A stretch of DNA of 64,000 nt from Dactylosporangium aurantiacum (GCF_000716715.1 NZ_JNYJ01000044.1:1-64000); one strand, 5' to 3'. Counted from the stretch's first letter, positions 53,030 to 61,543 are shown. The notes: generated by a model from the sequence alone, not told the origin. Numbers and translations are program-made.

Positions 53030-53242
53030 TTACGCGTCGTGGTGGATGGCGGCGAGCAGCGGCGCGGTCGGTACGCGATAAACGGCGCCGACCTTGAGCA
53101 GCGGCACCGGGAACGCGCCACGGCGGGCGAGCTTGTACGCGGCGGACCGCGAGATGCCGAGGATCTCCGCTGCGGTGGCGAGGTCGGTGGTCGGCCCGAG
53201 CGCACGGAGCCGCTCGGGAGTCCAGGCGCTACGCGTGGACAT
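53030..53242 (-). CDS. Excisionase-like helix-turn-helix protein
   Basis: The 70-residue protein has a MerR/AlpA-like helix-turn-helix: TTDLATAAEILGISRSAAYKLARRGAFPVP, shown here in parts as TTDLATAAEILGIS and RSAAYKLARRG. It overlaps the preceding gene by 14 bases and lies directly before the integrase, the usual place of Xis. Confidence 0.8.
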   Translation of the reverse strand: MSTRSAWTPERLRALGPTTDLATAAEILGISRSAAYKLARRGAFPVPLLKVGAVYRVPTAPLLAAIHHDA

Positions 53243-53924
53243 AGGAGTACACGCCGTCGGCGACGGCCTCGTCGTACGGCCGCTGCGGGTCGTAGATCGG
53301 GTGCACCGATGGGTCGAGCTGCTCGGCCTCGGGGAGTTCGTGCAGGGCTAGGCGTTCACCGCGAACATGCCAGGCGAGTTCGCCGGGGCGGCTGGCCGCG
53401 ATGGTCAGCCCTTCCGGCTGGTGCTCGAAGCGGTCGTCGGTGGCGACCAGCAGCAACCTGACGCCGGTGTTGTCGGCGAGTGAGCGGTACCTGCGCAGCC
53501 AGCGCGACGACGGTCCACCAGGGTCGCGCTGGTCCCAGAACCCGATGCGCTTGCCGTGGTGCAGGTACTCGCCGTACGGAGCGGGTACGGACCGCCAGGC
53601 GCGAAGGTCGGTGCCCGCCTGTGTACGGGCATGGGTGGCGAGGTCGACGAAGAACTGGTTGACGGTCAGATCTGGCTCGCCAGGAACGGGCCGGCGCAGC
53701 TGGACGCCGGACGGGCCGAGACGCCAGCCCGAGTCGACGCGAACGAGCCAGCCGCGGCGGGCCAGCGTCCGCAGCCGTCGACCAGCGCCGGCCGACGTGG
53801 AGTCGTAGCCGACCGCGGTGAACTGGTCGGTGGTTAGGGCCCGGTGCTCGGCGAGCATGTCGATGGCCCAGCGGTCGCGCGGCATGAGGCCGCACAGGTC
53901 GGTGAGGGAGAAGGTGGTCTTCAC
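53229..53924 (-). CDS. Replication-relaxation-like winged-helix protein
   Basis: The 231-residue protein begins with a winged helix (RDRWAIDMLAEHRALTTDQF, GRRLRTLARRGWLVRV) and continues into the domain of actinobacterial Replic_Relax proteins, which are encoded on plasmids and AICEs. ATG 53,924 overlaps the stop of the upstream relative (ATGA). It is a tandem paralogue of that gene. Confidence 0.75.
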   Translation of the reverse strand: MKTTFSLTDLCGLMPRDRWAIDMLAEHRALTTDQFTAVGYDSTSAGAGRRLRTLARRGWLVRVDSGWRLGPSGVQLRRPVPGEPDLTVNQFFVDLATHARTQAGTDLRAWRSVPAPYGEYLHHGKRIGFWDQRDPGGPSSRWLRRYRSLADNTGVRLLLVATDDRFEHQPEGLTIAASRPGELAWHVRGERLALHELPEAEQLDPSVHPIYDPQRPYDEAVADGVYSYVHA

Positions 53925-54745
53925 GGTTGTGTGCCTCCGGTGGGCAGGTCAGCGAGGGCGTGCGGGCCGGGGTGGCCGTGCAGCCACCAGGGCCCGGTGG
54001 CGGGGTGGGTGCCGGGGACGCGGGCGGCGGTGGCGACCGGCGTCCCGAGCGGGCCGAGGTCGGCGAGCCGCTGGTGCAGGTGGTGTTCGCGGTCCGGGGA
54101 GTGCAGCCACAGCAGGACCGGCCACGCCGGGCCGCCGAGCGCGACGAACCGGGCGTACCCGGCGAGCTTGCGCAGCAGTTCGGTGAGTGGTTCGCCGCCG
54201 GTGTCGTACTCGAGGAAGAACGGCACCCCGGACCAGACGCCGTGCCCGTCAGGGCGGATGAGGGTCTGCGTGATGAGCTCCACCCGGTCGCCCGGTCCGG
54301 CGAACGCACCGGGTGCGCTGCATTCCGACTCGGGCCACCACCGTTCCAATGCCTGCGGGGAGTGGCCGGCGAGTTGGGTGAAGAAGCCGTTGACCCCGAG
54401 GCGGTGCTGCAGGATGCGGGAGGCGGTCCAGCGGCGGCGGATCGCCTTCGCGTACCCGGGTCTGGGTATCGGCTCGTCGCGTTGCGCCGCGACAACCTCG
54501 GCGCCGAGCTGGTCGATGACGTAGTGGAACGGGTACGAGCCGCCCTCGGCCCGGAACGGCCGGAACCGGTCCACCACCTTCAGCGCGGTGAGCCGGTGCA
54601 GGCGGTGCTGCGCGAAGTCCAGCGACGGGAACAGCGCCTCAGCGATCTGCCCGGTCGTCAGGACCCCGTGGTCGTAGAGCCAGTCGAGGAGTTGATGGTC
54701 GCGGGCAGTCAACACCGACTGCACCCGCAAGACCTGGTCAGGCAC
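53921..54745 (-). CDS. Replication-relaxation family protein
   Basis: The 274-residue protein has RDHQLLDWLYDHGVLTTGQI and HRLHRLTALKVVDRFRPF, then FHYVIDQLGAEVVAA and FFLEYDTGGEPLTELLRKL, the pattern of the Replic_Relax family. GTG 54,745 was chosen because AAAGGG lies 8 bases upstream; an ATG 5 codons earlier is in frame. It is the first gene of a minus-strand operon that runs to the integrase, and the iteron-like fields lie just upstream. Confidence 0.75.
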   Translation of the reverse strand: MPDQVLRVQSVLTARDHQLLDWLYDHGVLTTGQIAEALFPSLDFAQHRLHRLTALKVVDRFRPFRAEGGSYPFHYVIDQLGAEVVAAQRDEPIPRPGYAKAIRRRWTASRILQHRLGVNGFFTQLAGHSPQALERWWPESECSAPGAFAGPGDRVELITQTLIRPDGHGVWSGVPFFLEYDTGGEPLTELLRKLAGYARFVALGGPAWPVLLWLHSPDREHHLHQRLADLGPLGTPVATAARVPGTHPATGPWWLHGHPGPHALADLPTGGTQP

Positions 54746-55009
54746 GGTGATCCCTTTCATCTGGTACGGGGAGAGAGAACGCAACGTGTCTCTGAGCCGC
54801 CGCCCGAACGGCGGAACGGGCCACGTGCTGCAGGGACAGCGGCCGACGCCGTCCGTTGCGGGGTCCGGATCAAGACGGACACCATGACGGCGGTCAACAA
54901 GGACGCCAGCACCGACGGCAAAGCGCCTACCGACCTCACGGGGTCCGTAGCGAACGGCGACGGCACCTGCTCCATCGGCCGTCGGGCCCTGCATCTCCCT
55001 ATCCGCCTT

Positions 55010-55239
55010 TGTGAGCGCTGGCGAACACCCCCTCCGCTCACAGCCGCTCACAGCCGCTCACAGGCGTTCCGCGCCGGGCTCGTGAGTGCTCCGTGAGTCG
55101 CTGTGAGCGCAGGACCGGGCTTCCTGTGAGCGTCACGTGGTACGGGCAGGATTTGCGCTGTGAGTGCGTGTGAGCTGCTGTGAGAGCCGGGCGGCGAGCC
55201 GCTCACAGCGGAACTGATCGCTGTGAGCGGTTGTGAGCG
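55010..55239. repeat. Iteron-like field of TGTGAGCG octamers
   Basis: In 230 bases I count nine exact TGTGAGCG octamers in either orientation and twelve TGTGAG hexamers in all, plus two CGTGAG. Three face left at the start (GCTCACAG in 12-base steps), and most others face right. The field lies upstream of the replication-relaxation operon. It could be a replication origin, a transfer locus or a multi-site operator. Confidence 0.75.
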
Positions 55240-55279
55240 CCGACGGCTCGGCCAACGCGCGGTGTCGATACATCCGCCG

Positions 55280-55768
55280 TGTCACGCGGACTGCTGACAA
55301 CCGGCGGCAGAGCGTGGACAGGTAGATGTCAACTACGATCATCAATGACGTCGCTCGCGTGTCATCGCCGTGTCAACGACGCGAGCCGATGTCAGGAACC
55401 GCCTGTCACAGCGCGCCACCGGATGTCACTCGCGTGTCGATCCAATCGCGCGCAACGCGCGGTGGGCCAATGTGGCATGCCACCCCGACGCGACGGCATG
55501 TCAAACACCAGGTGAGGCATCATTTGACCTTGACGGAGGACTGCACCGCGACGGTGATGTCAGCCGTGACATCGCGGAATGTCAGCGAAGATCATCGATT
55601 GACATCGCCGTGGCCCGGATGTGACACGCCCTGCTGTCACAGTCGCCGCACCCAATGTCACTCACCGATGACACGATCGTCGCCAGCGCCGCGTCGATGT
55701 CAGCGTTGTCCACGCCGCATGTCATAACCGTCGCGTGCCGTGCCGGTCCCCTGTCGGCGGTGGTGTCA
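55280..55768. repeat. Iteron-like field of TGTCA motifs
   Basis: I count 15 TGTCA on the plus strand and 4 on the minus strand in about 490 bases, often within GATGTCA or GTGTCA. The field directly follows the TGTGAG field and ends about 85 bases before the XRE gene. The interval 54,746-55,853 has no credible gene; open frames through it are repeat-driven. Confidence 0.75.
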
Positions 55769-55853
55769 CGACAACGACGACTTGACTCCGCGGCAAAGGC
55801 GAGCGTTCATCGACGTCCAGCCATCCCGGAAATCCACCGGCAGGGGAGGACTC

Positions 55854-56150
55854 GTGTCAGACGTACCGCCACGCCACGGCCCACCGACCGCGGGCAGCTT
55901 CGGCCAGCTGATCACCCGCCGCAGGCACCAACTCGGCCTCACTCAAGGCGACCTGGCAGACCACCTGTGCGCCAAGTCCGGACGCCCGACCTTCACCCGC
56001 CACGAAATCTCGCGGTACGAGCGCGGCCTGCGCATCCCGACGGCACCGCTGCTGACCGCCATCGCCGACTCACTCGATCTCCCCATGGCCGTCCTACGCC
56101 GGACCGCAGCCGCCGACCGGAAACGCCGGCACGCGGGGAGCCGACATTGA
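55854..56150 (+). CDS. XRE-family helix-turn-helix regulator
   Basis: The 98-residue protein starts at GTG 55,854 with GGGGAGGA 3-10 bases upstream. It contains SFGQLITRRRHQLGLTQGDL and EISRYERGLRIPTAPLL, an XRE helix-turn-helix. It is adjacent to the TGTCA field and could bind it. Its stop overlaps the next start (TTGA). Confidence 0.85.
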   Translation: MSDVPPRHGPPTAGSFGQLITRRRHQLGLTQGDLADHLCAKSGRPTFTRHEISRYERGLRIPTAPLLTAIADSLDLPMAVLRRTAAADRKRRHAGSRH

Positions 56151-56482
56151 GCGCCACCCACCGGGTCGTCCGCCCGTCCTGGACCTGCGCCGTCGACGGA
56201 CTGCCATGGCCATGCACCGAGGCGCAGCGAAGCCTGCGGGACAACGACCCCGCCATGCTGCGCCAGACCATGGCCAACCTCATGGCCATCGCCCAACGAG
56301 AGCTGGCCAACACCGACCCCGCAACGCTGTACCGGCGCTTCCTCGCGTGGACCCTCGAACCCGACCAGCGATGCGCCATCTGCGGCAGCCGCCGCCACGC
56401 CATGATCCCCGGCATCCCGCCGCGCCTCACACCGTGCGACGGCCTACGAGCTGCCCTCGCCGCCGACGACCTGCCCAGGTAA
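56147..56482 (+). CDS. Small Cys-containing protein, unknown
   Basis: The 111-residue protein starts at a TTG that overlaps the stop of the XRE gene (TTGA), with a G-rich site upstream. It contains WTCAVDGLPWPCTEAQRSL and CAICGSRRH, so a metal-binding cluster is possible. Similar small genes accompany actinomycete integrative elements. Function is unknown. Confidence 0.65.
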   Translation: MSATHRVVRPSWTCAVDGLPWPCTEAQRSLRDNDPAMLRQTMANLMAIAQRELANTDPATLYRRFLAWTLEPDQRCAICGSRRHAMIPGIPPRLTPCDGLRAALAADDLPR

Positions 56483-56617
56483 TCGCCGAACGCGGCGACG
56501 GGTGGCAGCCGCTCATTCACGGCCAAGAAGCAGAGAACTCCTGAACGTACGTCGTCACGCCTGGTGGTAGTGGATGTACGGGCTCAGGATCTGTCGCTGC
56601 CACAAGTCGAACAGCTG

Positions 56618-56663
56618 CCACGTACGTCACGTACTTGACGTACGTGGGCGTAGGTTGCATGCT
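56618..56663 (+). promoter_or_regulatory. Toxin-antitoxin promoter with perfect 12-bp operator
   Basis: CCACGTACGTCA (56,618-56,629) and TGACGTACGTGG (56,636-56,647) are perfect inverted arms with a 6-base spacer. They overlap the -35 TTGACG (56,635-56,640). A -10 CATGCT follows at 56,658-56,663 after 17 bases. AAGGAGG lies just after. A related half-site ACGTACGTCGTCA occurs at about 56,544. The layout indicates autorepression by the antitoxin. Confidence 0.8.
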
Positions 56664-56687
56664 AAGGAGGAACGTCTAGGGGGGATC

Positions 56688-57104
56688 ATGTCCATTGCTG
56701 CGCATTTCGACAGCTATTCCACCGCTCGGGCGCACTTCAAAGACCTACTCGACGCTGCGCGCCGTGGCCGGGTGGCGACCGTGCAACGGGAGACCGGCCG
56801 GGCTGCGGTCGTGGACGCCGAGCGGCTGCGCGCCAGCCTCGTCGGTGTCCTGCCGTTGCCGCAGGTGGTGGCCGAGGACGGTGGATGGTCGGTGTTCCTG
56901 CCCGGAGTGCCGGTCGCCGCTGACGCGGCGACGTTCGACGAGGCGATCGAGGAGATGATCGTGGCGTTGCGGGAGTATGCCGACGACTGGCAGGAGCGGC
57001 TGCTGGACGCGCCGAATCACCGGAGCAACTGGGCGCTGGTCCAAGTGATCGAGCTCAGCGACGACCTCCAACTGCGCGAATGGCTGGCGGGTCCGGCCCG
57101 ATGA
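56688..57104 (+). CDS. Phd-like (prevent-host-death) antitoxin
   Basis: The 138-residue protein has a Phd/YefM-like N-terminus (SYSTARAHFKDLLDAARRGR then VATVQRETGRAAVVDAE) and a HicB-like second half (WSVFLPGVPVAADAATFDEA then IEEMIVALREYA). It may thus be a fused or bipartite antitoxin. ATG 56,688 follows a strong promoter and operator. Its stop overlaps the toxin start (ATGA). Confidence 0.75.
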   Translation: MSIAAHFDSYSTARAHFKDLLDAARRGRVATVQRETGRAAVVDAERLRASLVGVLPLPQVVAEDGGWSVFLPGVPVAADAATFDEAIEEMIVALREYADDWQERLLDAPNHRSNWALVQVIELSDDLQLREWLAGPAR

Positions 57105-57529
57105 GCTGGCCGACGCCGACGCGCCAGGATCACCAGAAGTTCTGCGAACTCGAGGGATGGGAGCCCGTCCGGACCGCCCGTGGCCGGACCGGCTCCCATC
57201 ATGTGACGTACGAGCTGGTGCTGCCGGACGGCCGGATTCTGCGAACTCGGATCTCCCACCCGCCCGACCGCAGCACCTACGGCCCAGGTATCTGGAGTCA
57301 CATCCTGCGCGACCAGCTCGACGTCACCGAGGACGTCTTCTGGAATTGCGTGCGCTCTGGCGTCACGCCGGCCCGGGGCAAGCCGGAAGCGCCGACAGCC
57401 GAACCGATCCCGACCGAGGTGGTGCACCTGCTCATCACCCGGGTCGGCCTCACCGAACCGGACGTGGCGCGCATGACCAAGGACGAGGCCATCGCGCGGC
57501 TGAACCAGCACTGGGCCGAGGGCGTCTGA
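57101..57529 (+). CDS. HicA/RelE-like toxin
   Basis: The 142-residue protein begins SWPTPTRQDHQKFCELEGWE and has SHHVTYELVLPDGRILRTRI, features of the actinobacterial toxins annotated as cytotoxic translational repressors. It is coupled to the antitoxin by a 4-bp overlap. Activity as an RNase is inferred. Confidence 0.7.
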   Translation: MSWPTPTRQDHQKFCELEGWEPVRTARGRTGSHHVTYELVLPDGRILRTRISHPPDRSTYGPGIWSHILRDQLDVTEDVFWNCVRSGVTPARGKPEAPTAEPIPTEVVHLLITRVGLTEPDVARMTKDEAIARLNQHWAEGV

Positions 57530-57862
57530 AGCCCTCAAAGGCAAGAGCGCAGCCTCAACCAGATCGGAAGGACCCATCGACGACCTCAGAACTGCCCGCG
57601 GTCAGCACCTCCGCGCCGATCGACGGCTACGAGGCCGCGGTGCGGTGGGCGCAGAAGGCCACCTTTGACCCGAACGACCGCACCGTGGAGCGAGACAAGG
57701 TTGCCGCCGCCAGCGGACGCACCTTGCTGCAAGTTGTCGGAGAGTCCGGGGTAGCGACCCGCCACTCCTTCGGCTGGCCAAGGTCGGCGACGACACCAAG
57801 GAACTGAAGGGCGTCGCCACCAGCCGAAAGCTCACTCCCGTGCGTCTTGTAGACCTTACTGA

Positions 57863-58072
57863 TCAGGTACGGAAGGTATTCGGCGGAGGCATGCCACTCC
57901 CCGAGTCGGCGCCAATTTGCGCCTGCAGATCGCACCGTTCAGCCCTGCTGACCGCCGCCAGTATCTGCTCTCGCGTCTGCCGGCGGCGAGCAACTCGCTC
58001 GGCGCCGTCCCAGATCGGGTCGGCGGCTCGAGCCCTTGCCTTCACGTCTCGCCAGTTTGAAGCCTCGGCCAC
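57863..58072 (-). pseudogene. Truncated XRE-type antitoxin remnant
   Basis: GTG 58,072 opens MAEASNWRDVKARARAADPI, then WDGAERVARRRQTREQILAA, the N-terminus common in actinobacterial HigA-like antitoxins. The frame then turns into unrelated sequence and stops without the helix-turn-helix. The region 57,530-58,212 holds no other gene I can support; a plus-strand frame to 57,807 shows a partly protein-like stretch (EAAVRWAQKATFDPNDRTVE) that may be another remnant. Confidence 0.5.
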
Positions 58073-58212
58073 GACCGACCTCCCCTGTCACAGTGATCAA
58101 CCTGGCTGCCTCCTGCCATAGGCCATACATGAGCCCATGAGATCGGCGCCTGCGGCTACTGAGCGCCCGTGAGAATGGCTTTCAACATGCCAGACGCATG
58201 GTGTCCTGACGC

Positions 58213-59508
58213 CTACTCTTCGGCTTCCGTCGCCGTGTCCGCGACCTGACGTTGGTCGACGCCAGTGGCGTGGCGTCCCAGCTTCTTGGTCTTGAACAGC
58301 GAAACGGCTGCTCCACCGACCGCACCGGCCGCACCGGCGATTGCTCCGCCTACACCCTTCACCGCGGTCAGCGCCTGCGGAGCATCCGGGATACCGTCGC
58401 CGTCCAGGTCGACGCTTCTGAACGGACGCGACACAGCGCCCGCCGCCGTTACTACCCCGGCACCCGCCGCGTTGGCTGCGTCGGAGATCCAGTTTCCCGT
58501 TGCCTTCGCGGCGCCTTCCAAGGCTGCGAGTGCCCGGTTCGGTTCGGCCTTGACGTCGTCGTCCTCGCGCTTCGCCTTCACTGGAATGGCCAGATGTGCC
58601 GGGAACTTGTCCGGGGCATCCGGGAATGCGACCCGAGCAGCGTCGACCACCTCCCGACCGAAGAGGAAACGCGTGACGCCCCCTGCCAGGGCTCCGACTC
58701 CGTATTCGATCGTCGCCTGCTGCTTTCCACTCAAGTTCAGGCGCAAGGTATCCAGTTGGCCCGTCTGGATGGTGCCAACGAGGCTTTGCGCCGCACCCCC
58801 AGGCAGCATGTCCGCAAGCGTGTTCGCCCAATGCGACCAATCGCCCCGGCCTGCGGCAATCGCGTGTCCGACGCCAACGGCACCGCCCGTCGACACAGTT
58901 GCCAGGTCAGTTGCCATCGTCGCAATCTGCTGCTGGCTGACGCGCCCATTCGACAGTCCGTAGACCAGGGCGTGAGCTTGCTCCTTATCGAGGTCCATGC
59001 CGTGGATGTCAGCGATGGCGAGTCCGAAGATCGCGGTGATCTCGAACTGCAACTGCTCGTCACCCGCTGGGAGCAGCGCCGCGACTCGCCGGGCTCCTGT
59101 CCTCGCGACGCCGAGCGCTGCGTCCTTAGCCGCCGCCTTCGTGGCTTCCTTAGCGGCGACCTTCGCCGCCTGCTTCGCGGCTTCCTTACTCGCCTTCTTC
59201 GCTGCCTGCTGGCTCGCGCTCTTGGCACCTGCCGCAGCGGCCCCAGCGACGGGAATCAGTGCGATCCCGACATCCACCACTATCGCACCGGCGGCGATGA
59301 CGGCCCCCGCAGTGCTGATGGCGGTGACGTACTGGCGCTCGAGCAGTCGGATCAATTCGGCAGGCGTTGCATCCGGATTCCGTCGGCGGGCGCGCATGAC
59401 GTACTTGCGAGCGATCGAATGCCGAGCGCTGACCGCCTTCGCGATGTTCAGGGTGGCGTCCTGCTCGACGAGTTCAACCTCGAATGTGTTCTCGTCCATG
59501 TCCGTCAT
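58213..59508 (-). CDS. Large unknown Ala/Lys-rich protein with DxDxDG motif
   Basis: The 431-residue product starts at ATG 59,508 with AGGAGG 8 bases upstream. It has an N-terminal soluble part, a hydrophobic segment (about 65-95), a long Ala/Lys helix (KKASKEAAKQAAKVAAKEAT region, about 100-135), further amphipathic segments and near residue 370 a calcium-type motif VDLDGDGIPD. The C-terminus has another Ala/Gly-rich membrane-like segment. I do not recognise the family. It could be a surface or membrane-active protein. Confidence 0.75.
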   Translation of the reverse strand: MTDMDENTFEVELVEQDATLNIAKAVSARHSIARKYVMRARRRNPDATPAELIRLLERQYVTAISTAGAVIAAGAIVVDVGIALIPVAGAAAAGAKSASQQAAKKASKEAAKQAAKVAAKEATKAAAKDAALGVARTGARRVAALLPAGDEQLQFEITAIFGLAIADIHGMDLDKEQAHALVYGLSNGRVSQQQIATMATDLATVSTGGAVGVGHAIAAGRGDWSHWANTLADMLPGGAAQSLVGTIQTGQLDTLRLNLSGKQQATIEYGVGALAGGVTRFLFGREVVDAARVAFPDAPDKFPAHLAIPVKAKREDDDVKAEPNRALAALEGAAKATGNWISDAANAAGAGVVTAAGAVSRPFRSVDLDGDGIPDAPQALTAVKGVGGAIAGAAGAVGGAAVSLFKTKKLGRHATGVDQRQVADTATEAEE

Positions 59509-59574
59509 CGATCAGCCTCCTCCGGCCGCTGCATTGTCACCGTCCCGCCCGCCACACGGGTAGCGCACGACTGG

Positions 59575-59775
59575 TCAGAAACTCGCGTTCGATCGGCGCG
59601 CTGGAGACGGCAACCGGGTCCGCCGCGACGGTATGAACGTGACGATGTTCGACCCGTCCCAAATCGCGACCTGGGTGTCCAGCAGCAGGCTCATCTGCCG
59701 CTGCACAAGTCGAAGGCGATCTTCGCGTTGATCCCGGATGAGTCGCAGTCGCAGGTTCGTCTTGGCCTCATGCAT
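59575..59775 (-). CDS. Small hypothetical protein
   Basis: A 66-residue frame starts MHEAKTNLRLRLIRDQREDR and continues LRLVQRQMSLLLDTQVAIWD. It is protein-like for about 45 residues and then basic. No ribosome binding site is obvious. It may be real or a fragment. Confidence 0.3.
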   Translation of the reverse strand: MHEAKTNLRLRLIRDQREDRLRLVQRQMSLLLDTQVAIWDGSNIVTFIPSRRTRLPSPARRSNASF

Positions 59776-59975
59776 GATGGCGCTTTGCCTCCAAGCGTCG
59801 CCATCCCTGCGGCCTCCAGCACGCGGCTGGGAGCGGGTGATGCCAGCGCGCGATCCTCGCCCGTATCCGCTGGCATCGAGCAACCCGCAACGGCTCGACG
59901 AGTGATCGGCGAAGCGAGCCAGCCCGGGTCACTGCGACCCAACCGGGCATACCGGACGGACCCCGCTCGTCGCAA

Positions 59976-60125
59976 ACGCCGATTGTGTGATCGGTCTGCG
60001 CTCCCACCAGCCCGAACGAATCCGGGTCACGCCGGGGCGGGATATGCCGACGCAGGTCAGCGTGGGCGTCGGTACACTGTGCTCCGCGCCCTCGTAGCTC
60101 AGGGGATAGAGCAACGGTTTCCTAA
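59976..60125 (+). repeat. Right copy of the tRNA-Arg 5' region (island flank)
   Basis: This 150-base segment is the intact partner of 26,203-26,350. It includes a usable -10 TACACT (60,073-60,078) and the 5' half of the functional tRNA up to the anticodon loop, beyond which the two copies differ completely. Confidence 0.75.
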
Positions 60126-60163
60126 ACCGTGTGTCGCAGGTTCGAATCCTGCCGGGGGCACCA
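60088..60163 (+). tRNA. tRNA-Arg (anticodon CCU)
   Basis: The cloverleaf is complete: acceptor GCCCTCG / CGGGGGC (one G-T pair), D-arm GCTC / GAGC, anticodon arm ACGGT-TTCCTAA-ACCGT with anticodon CCT, T-arm GCAGG-TTCGAAT-CCTGC, and an encoded CCA at 60,161-60,163. It is the attachment gene for the AICE to its right and marks the right end of the defence island. Confidence 0.95.
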
Positions 60164-60173
60164 GGTCAGCGCC

Positions 60174-61334
60174 TTATGGCACGTTCTTCTTGATCTTGCG
60201 TGCCATTCGTGTGCCACTTGCCTTCCGGGCCACCTTGTCGAGGTGCGCCGCGACCTCTTCGTCCTTGCCGCCGAGTGGACGGGCGTAATGCCTGGTCGTG
60301 ACGCTGGCATCGGCGTGGCCGAGGCGGGCGGCAGCGACGATGATGCCGTGCGAGTCCGAGACCCAGGACGCGTGTGTGGCTCGGAGGTCGTGCGGCTTGA
60401 GCCCGTCGAGGCCGGCCGCTTCGGCGGCTACCCGGAACCGGCTCCGGAAGCCGTAGTAGCTCTGCTGCCGGTCGCTCGTGTGCTTCTGCCGGCCGCCGAA
60501 CAGGAACGCGTCCTCACCCTCGGGCAAGTTGCCGAGCAGTTCCGCCACCGCGTCAGCCACGAACGTGGGCAGGACCAGCTCCCGCTGCTGGTGGTTCTTC
60601 GGCGTACCGATCACCGAGCCGCCGCGGACCTGCGACACCGCTTCGGCGACGATGAGCCGGCGGCTGGACAGGTCGAAGGACCGGCGGCGCAGCGGCAGCG
60701 CTTCACCGATCCGGAGTCCGGCGTACGCGAGCAGCAGGACCAGGACGCGATCGGGCAGCTCGCACTTTGCCGAAAGGCGGGCGACGTCCGCCGGCGCAAG
60801 CACGGTCGGCTTGGCCTGCGGCAGACGCGGGAGGCCGGCGACGCGCCCACCTCGGCAGGGAGTCACCGGGATCATGCCGTTGTCGACCGCCGAGGCCATG
60901 ATCTGCGACAGGAGCCGGTACGCCTGCCGGACTTGTGACGCGCTCACGGTCTCGGCGAGGGTGCCGACCCACCGCGTCACTGCCAGGGGACGTATCGCAC
61001 CGAGCTTCACCTTCCCGAGGTGCGGCACGATCAGCCGGTCGATGACCGAGCGGTACGTCTCCTGCGTCTTGATCTTCCAGCGTGACTGCGAAGCCGTGAA
61101 CCACTGGTTCGCCCACTCCGAGATCGGCATCTTGGCCGCGAGCGGCGAGATCCAGCGGCCCGAAGCGATGTCGCCTTCGGCCGTGCTCAGGTAGCGCTCC
61201 GCGAGAGCCTTGGTCGAGTACGTCTGCGGTGCGGCATGCATCTGGCCGTCCGGGCCGGTGAAGCGCGCCTGCCACTGGCCGGACGGAAGTTGCCGAACGG
61301 CGCCGAAGCGACGGCGCTTGTTGTCTGCCATCAC
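60174..61334 (-). CDS. int: AICE integrase (tyrosine recombinase)
   Basis: The 386-residue protein has R in AYAGLRIGE, H-x-x-R in KPHDLRATHAS, H in RLGHAD and the nucleophile Y in TTRHYARP. It ends 11 bases from the tRNA, the usual place next to attL/attR. The start is GTG 61,334, overlapping the xis stop (GTGA), or ATG 61,331. An 8-bp perfect inverted repeat (ATGGCACG 60,176-60,183, CGTGCCAT 60,199-60,206) lies in its last codons and could help end tRNA transcription. Confidence 0.93.
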   Translation of the reverse strand: MMADNKRRRFGAVRQLPSGQWQARFTGPDGQMHAAPQTYSTKALAERYLSTAEGDIASGRWISPLAAKMPISEWANQWFTASQSRWKIKTQETYRSVIDRLIVPHLGKVKLGAIRPLAVTRWVGTLAETVSASQVRQAYRLLSQIMASAVDNGMIPVTPCRGGRVAGLPRLPQAKPTVLAPADVARLSAKCELPDRVLVLLLAYAGLRIGEALPLRRRSFDLSSRRLIVAEAVSQVRGGSVIGTPKNHQQRELVLPTFVADAVAELLGNLPEGEDAFLFGGRQKHTSDRQQSYYGFRSRFRVAAEAAGLDGLKPHDLRATHASWVSDSHGIIVAAARLGHADASVTTRHYARPLGGKDEEVAAHLDKVARKASGTRMARKIKKNVP

Positions 61335-61543
61335 GCCACCAATCCGTTGCCGTGCAAGCCCATGCGGATCGGCACCACCGTGGACTCGTCGATGTAGGCG
61401 GTCAGTGCTTCCTCCTTGATGCGAACGTGTGTGCCTGCCTTCACGTATTCGATCCGGCGTTCGGCGATGAGCCGGCGCACGAACCGTTCCGTCACTCCGA
61501 GCCGTTCGGCCACCTCTGCGACCTTCAACAGCCGGTCACTCAC
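61331..61543 (-). CDS. xis: AICE excisionase (Xis)-like DNA-binding protein
   Basis: The 70-residue protein has the excisionase helix-turn-helix KVAEVAERLGVTERFVRRLI then AERRIEYVKAGTHVRIKEE. GTG 61,543 follows AGGGAGGA by 8 bases and overlaps the rep stop by 8 bases. It is directly upstream of int. Confidence 0.88.
   Translation of the reverse strand: MSDRLLKVAEVAERLGVTERFVRRLIAERRIEYVKAGTHVRIKEEALTAYIDESTVVPIRMGLHGNGLVA

Larger units (their letters stand above)
26351..60125. mobile_element. Genomic island at tRNA-Arg(CCU), defence hot spot
   Basis: The interval is bounded by two homologous copies of a tRNA-Arg 5' region and contains BREX type 2, methylase, HEPN, nuclease and toxin-antitoxin genes plus integrase and replication-relaxation genes. 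Several parts (26.4-33.2 kb and 43.2-45.6 kb) have visibly lower GC than the surrounding chromosome. The exact ends and the number of separate insertions are inferred. Confidence 0.65.

Noticed and set aside
55010..55768. Possible CRISPR array
   Set aside because: The repeated motifs are only 5-8 bp, in both orientations and irregularly spaced.
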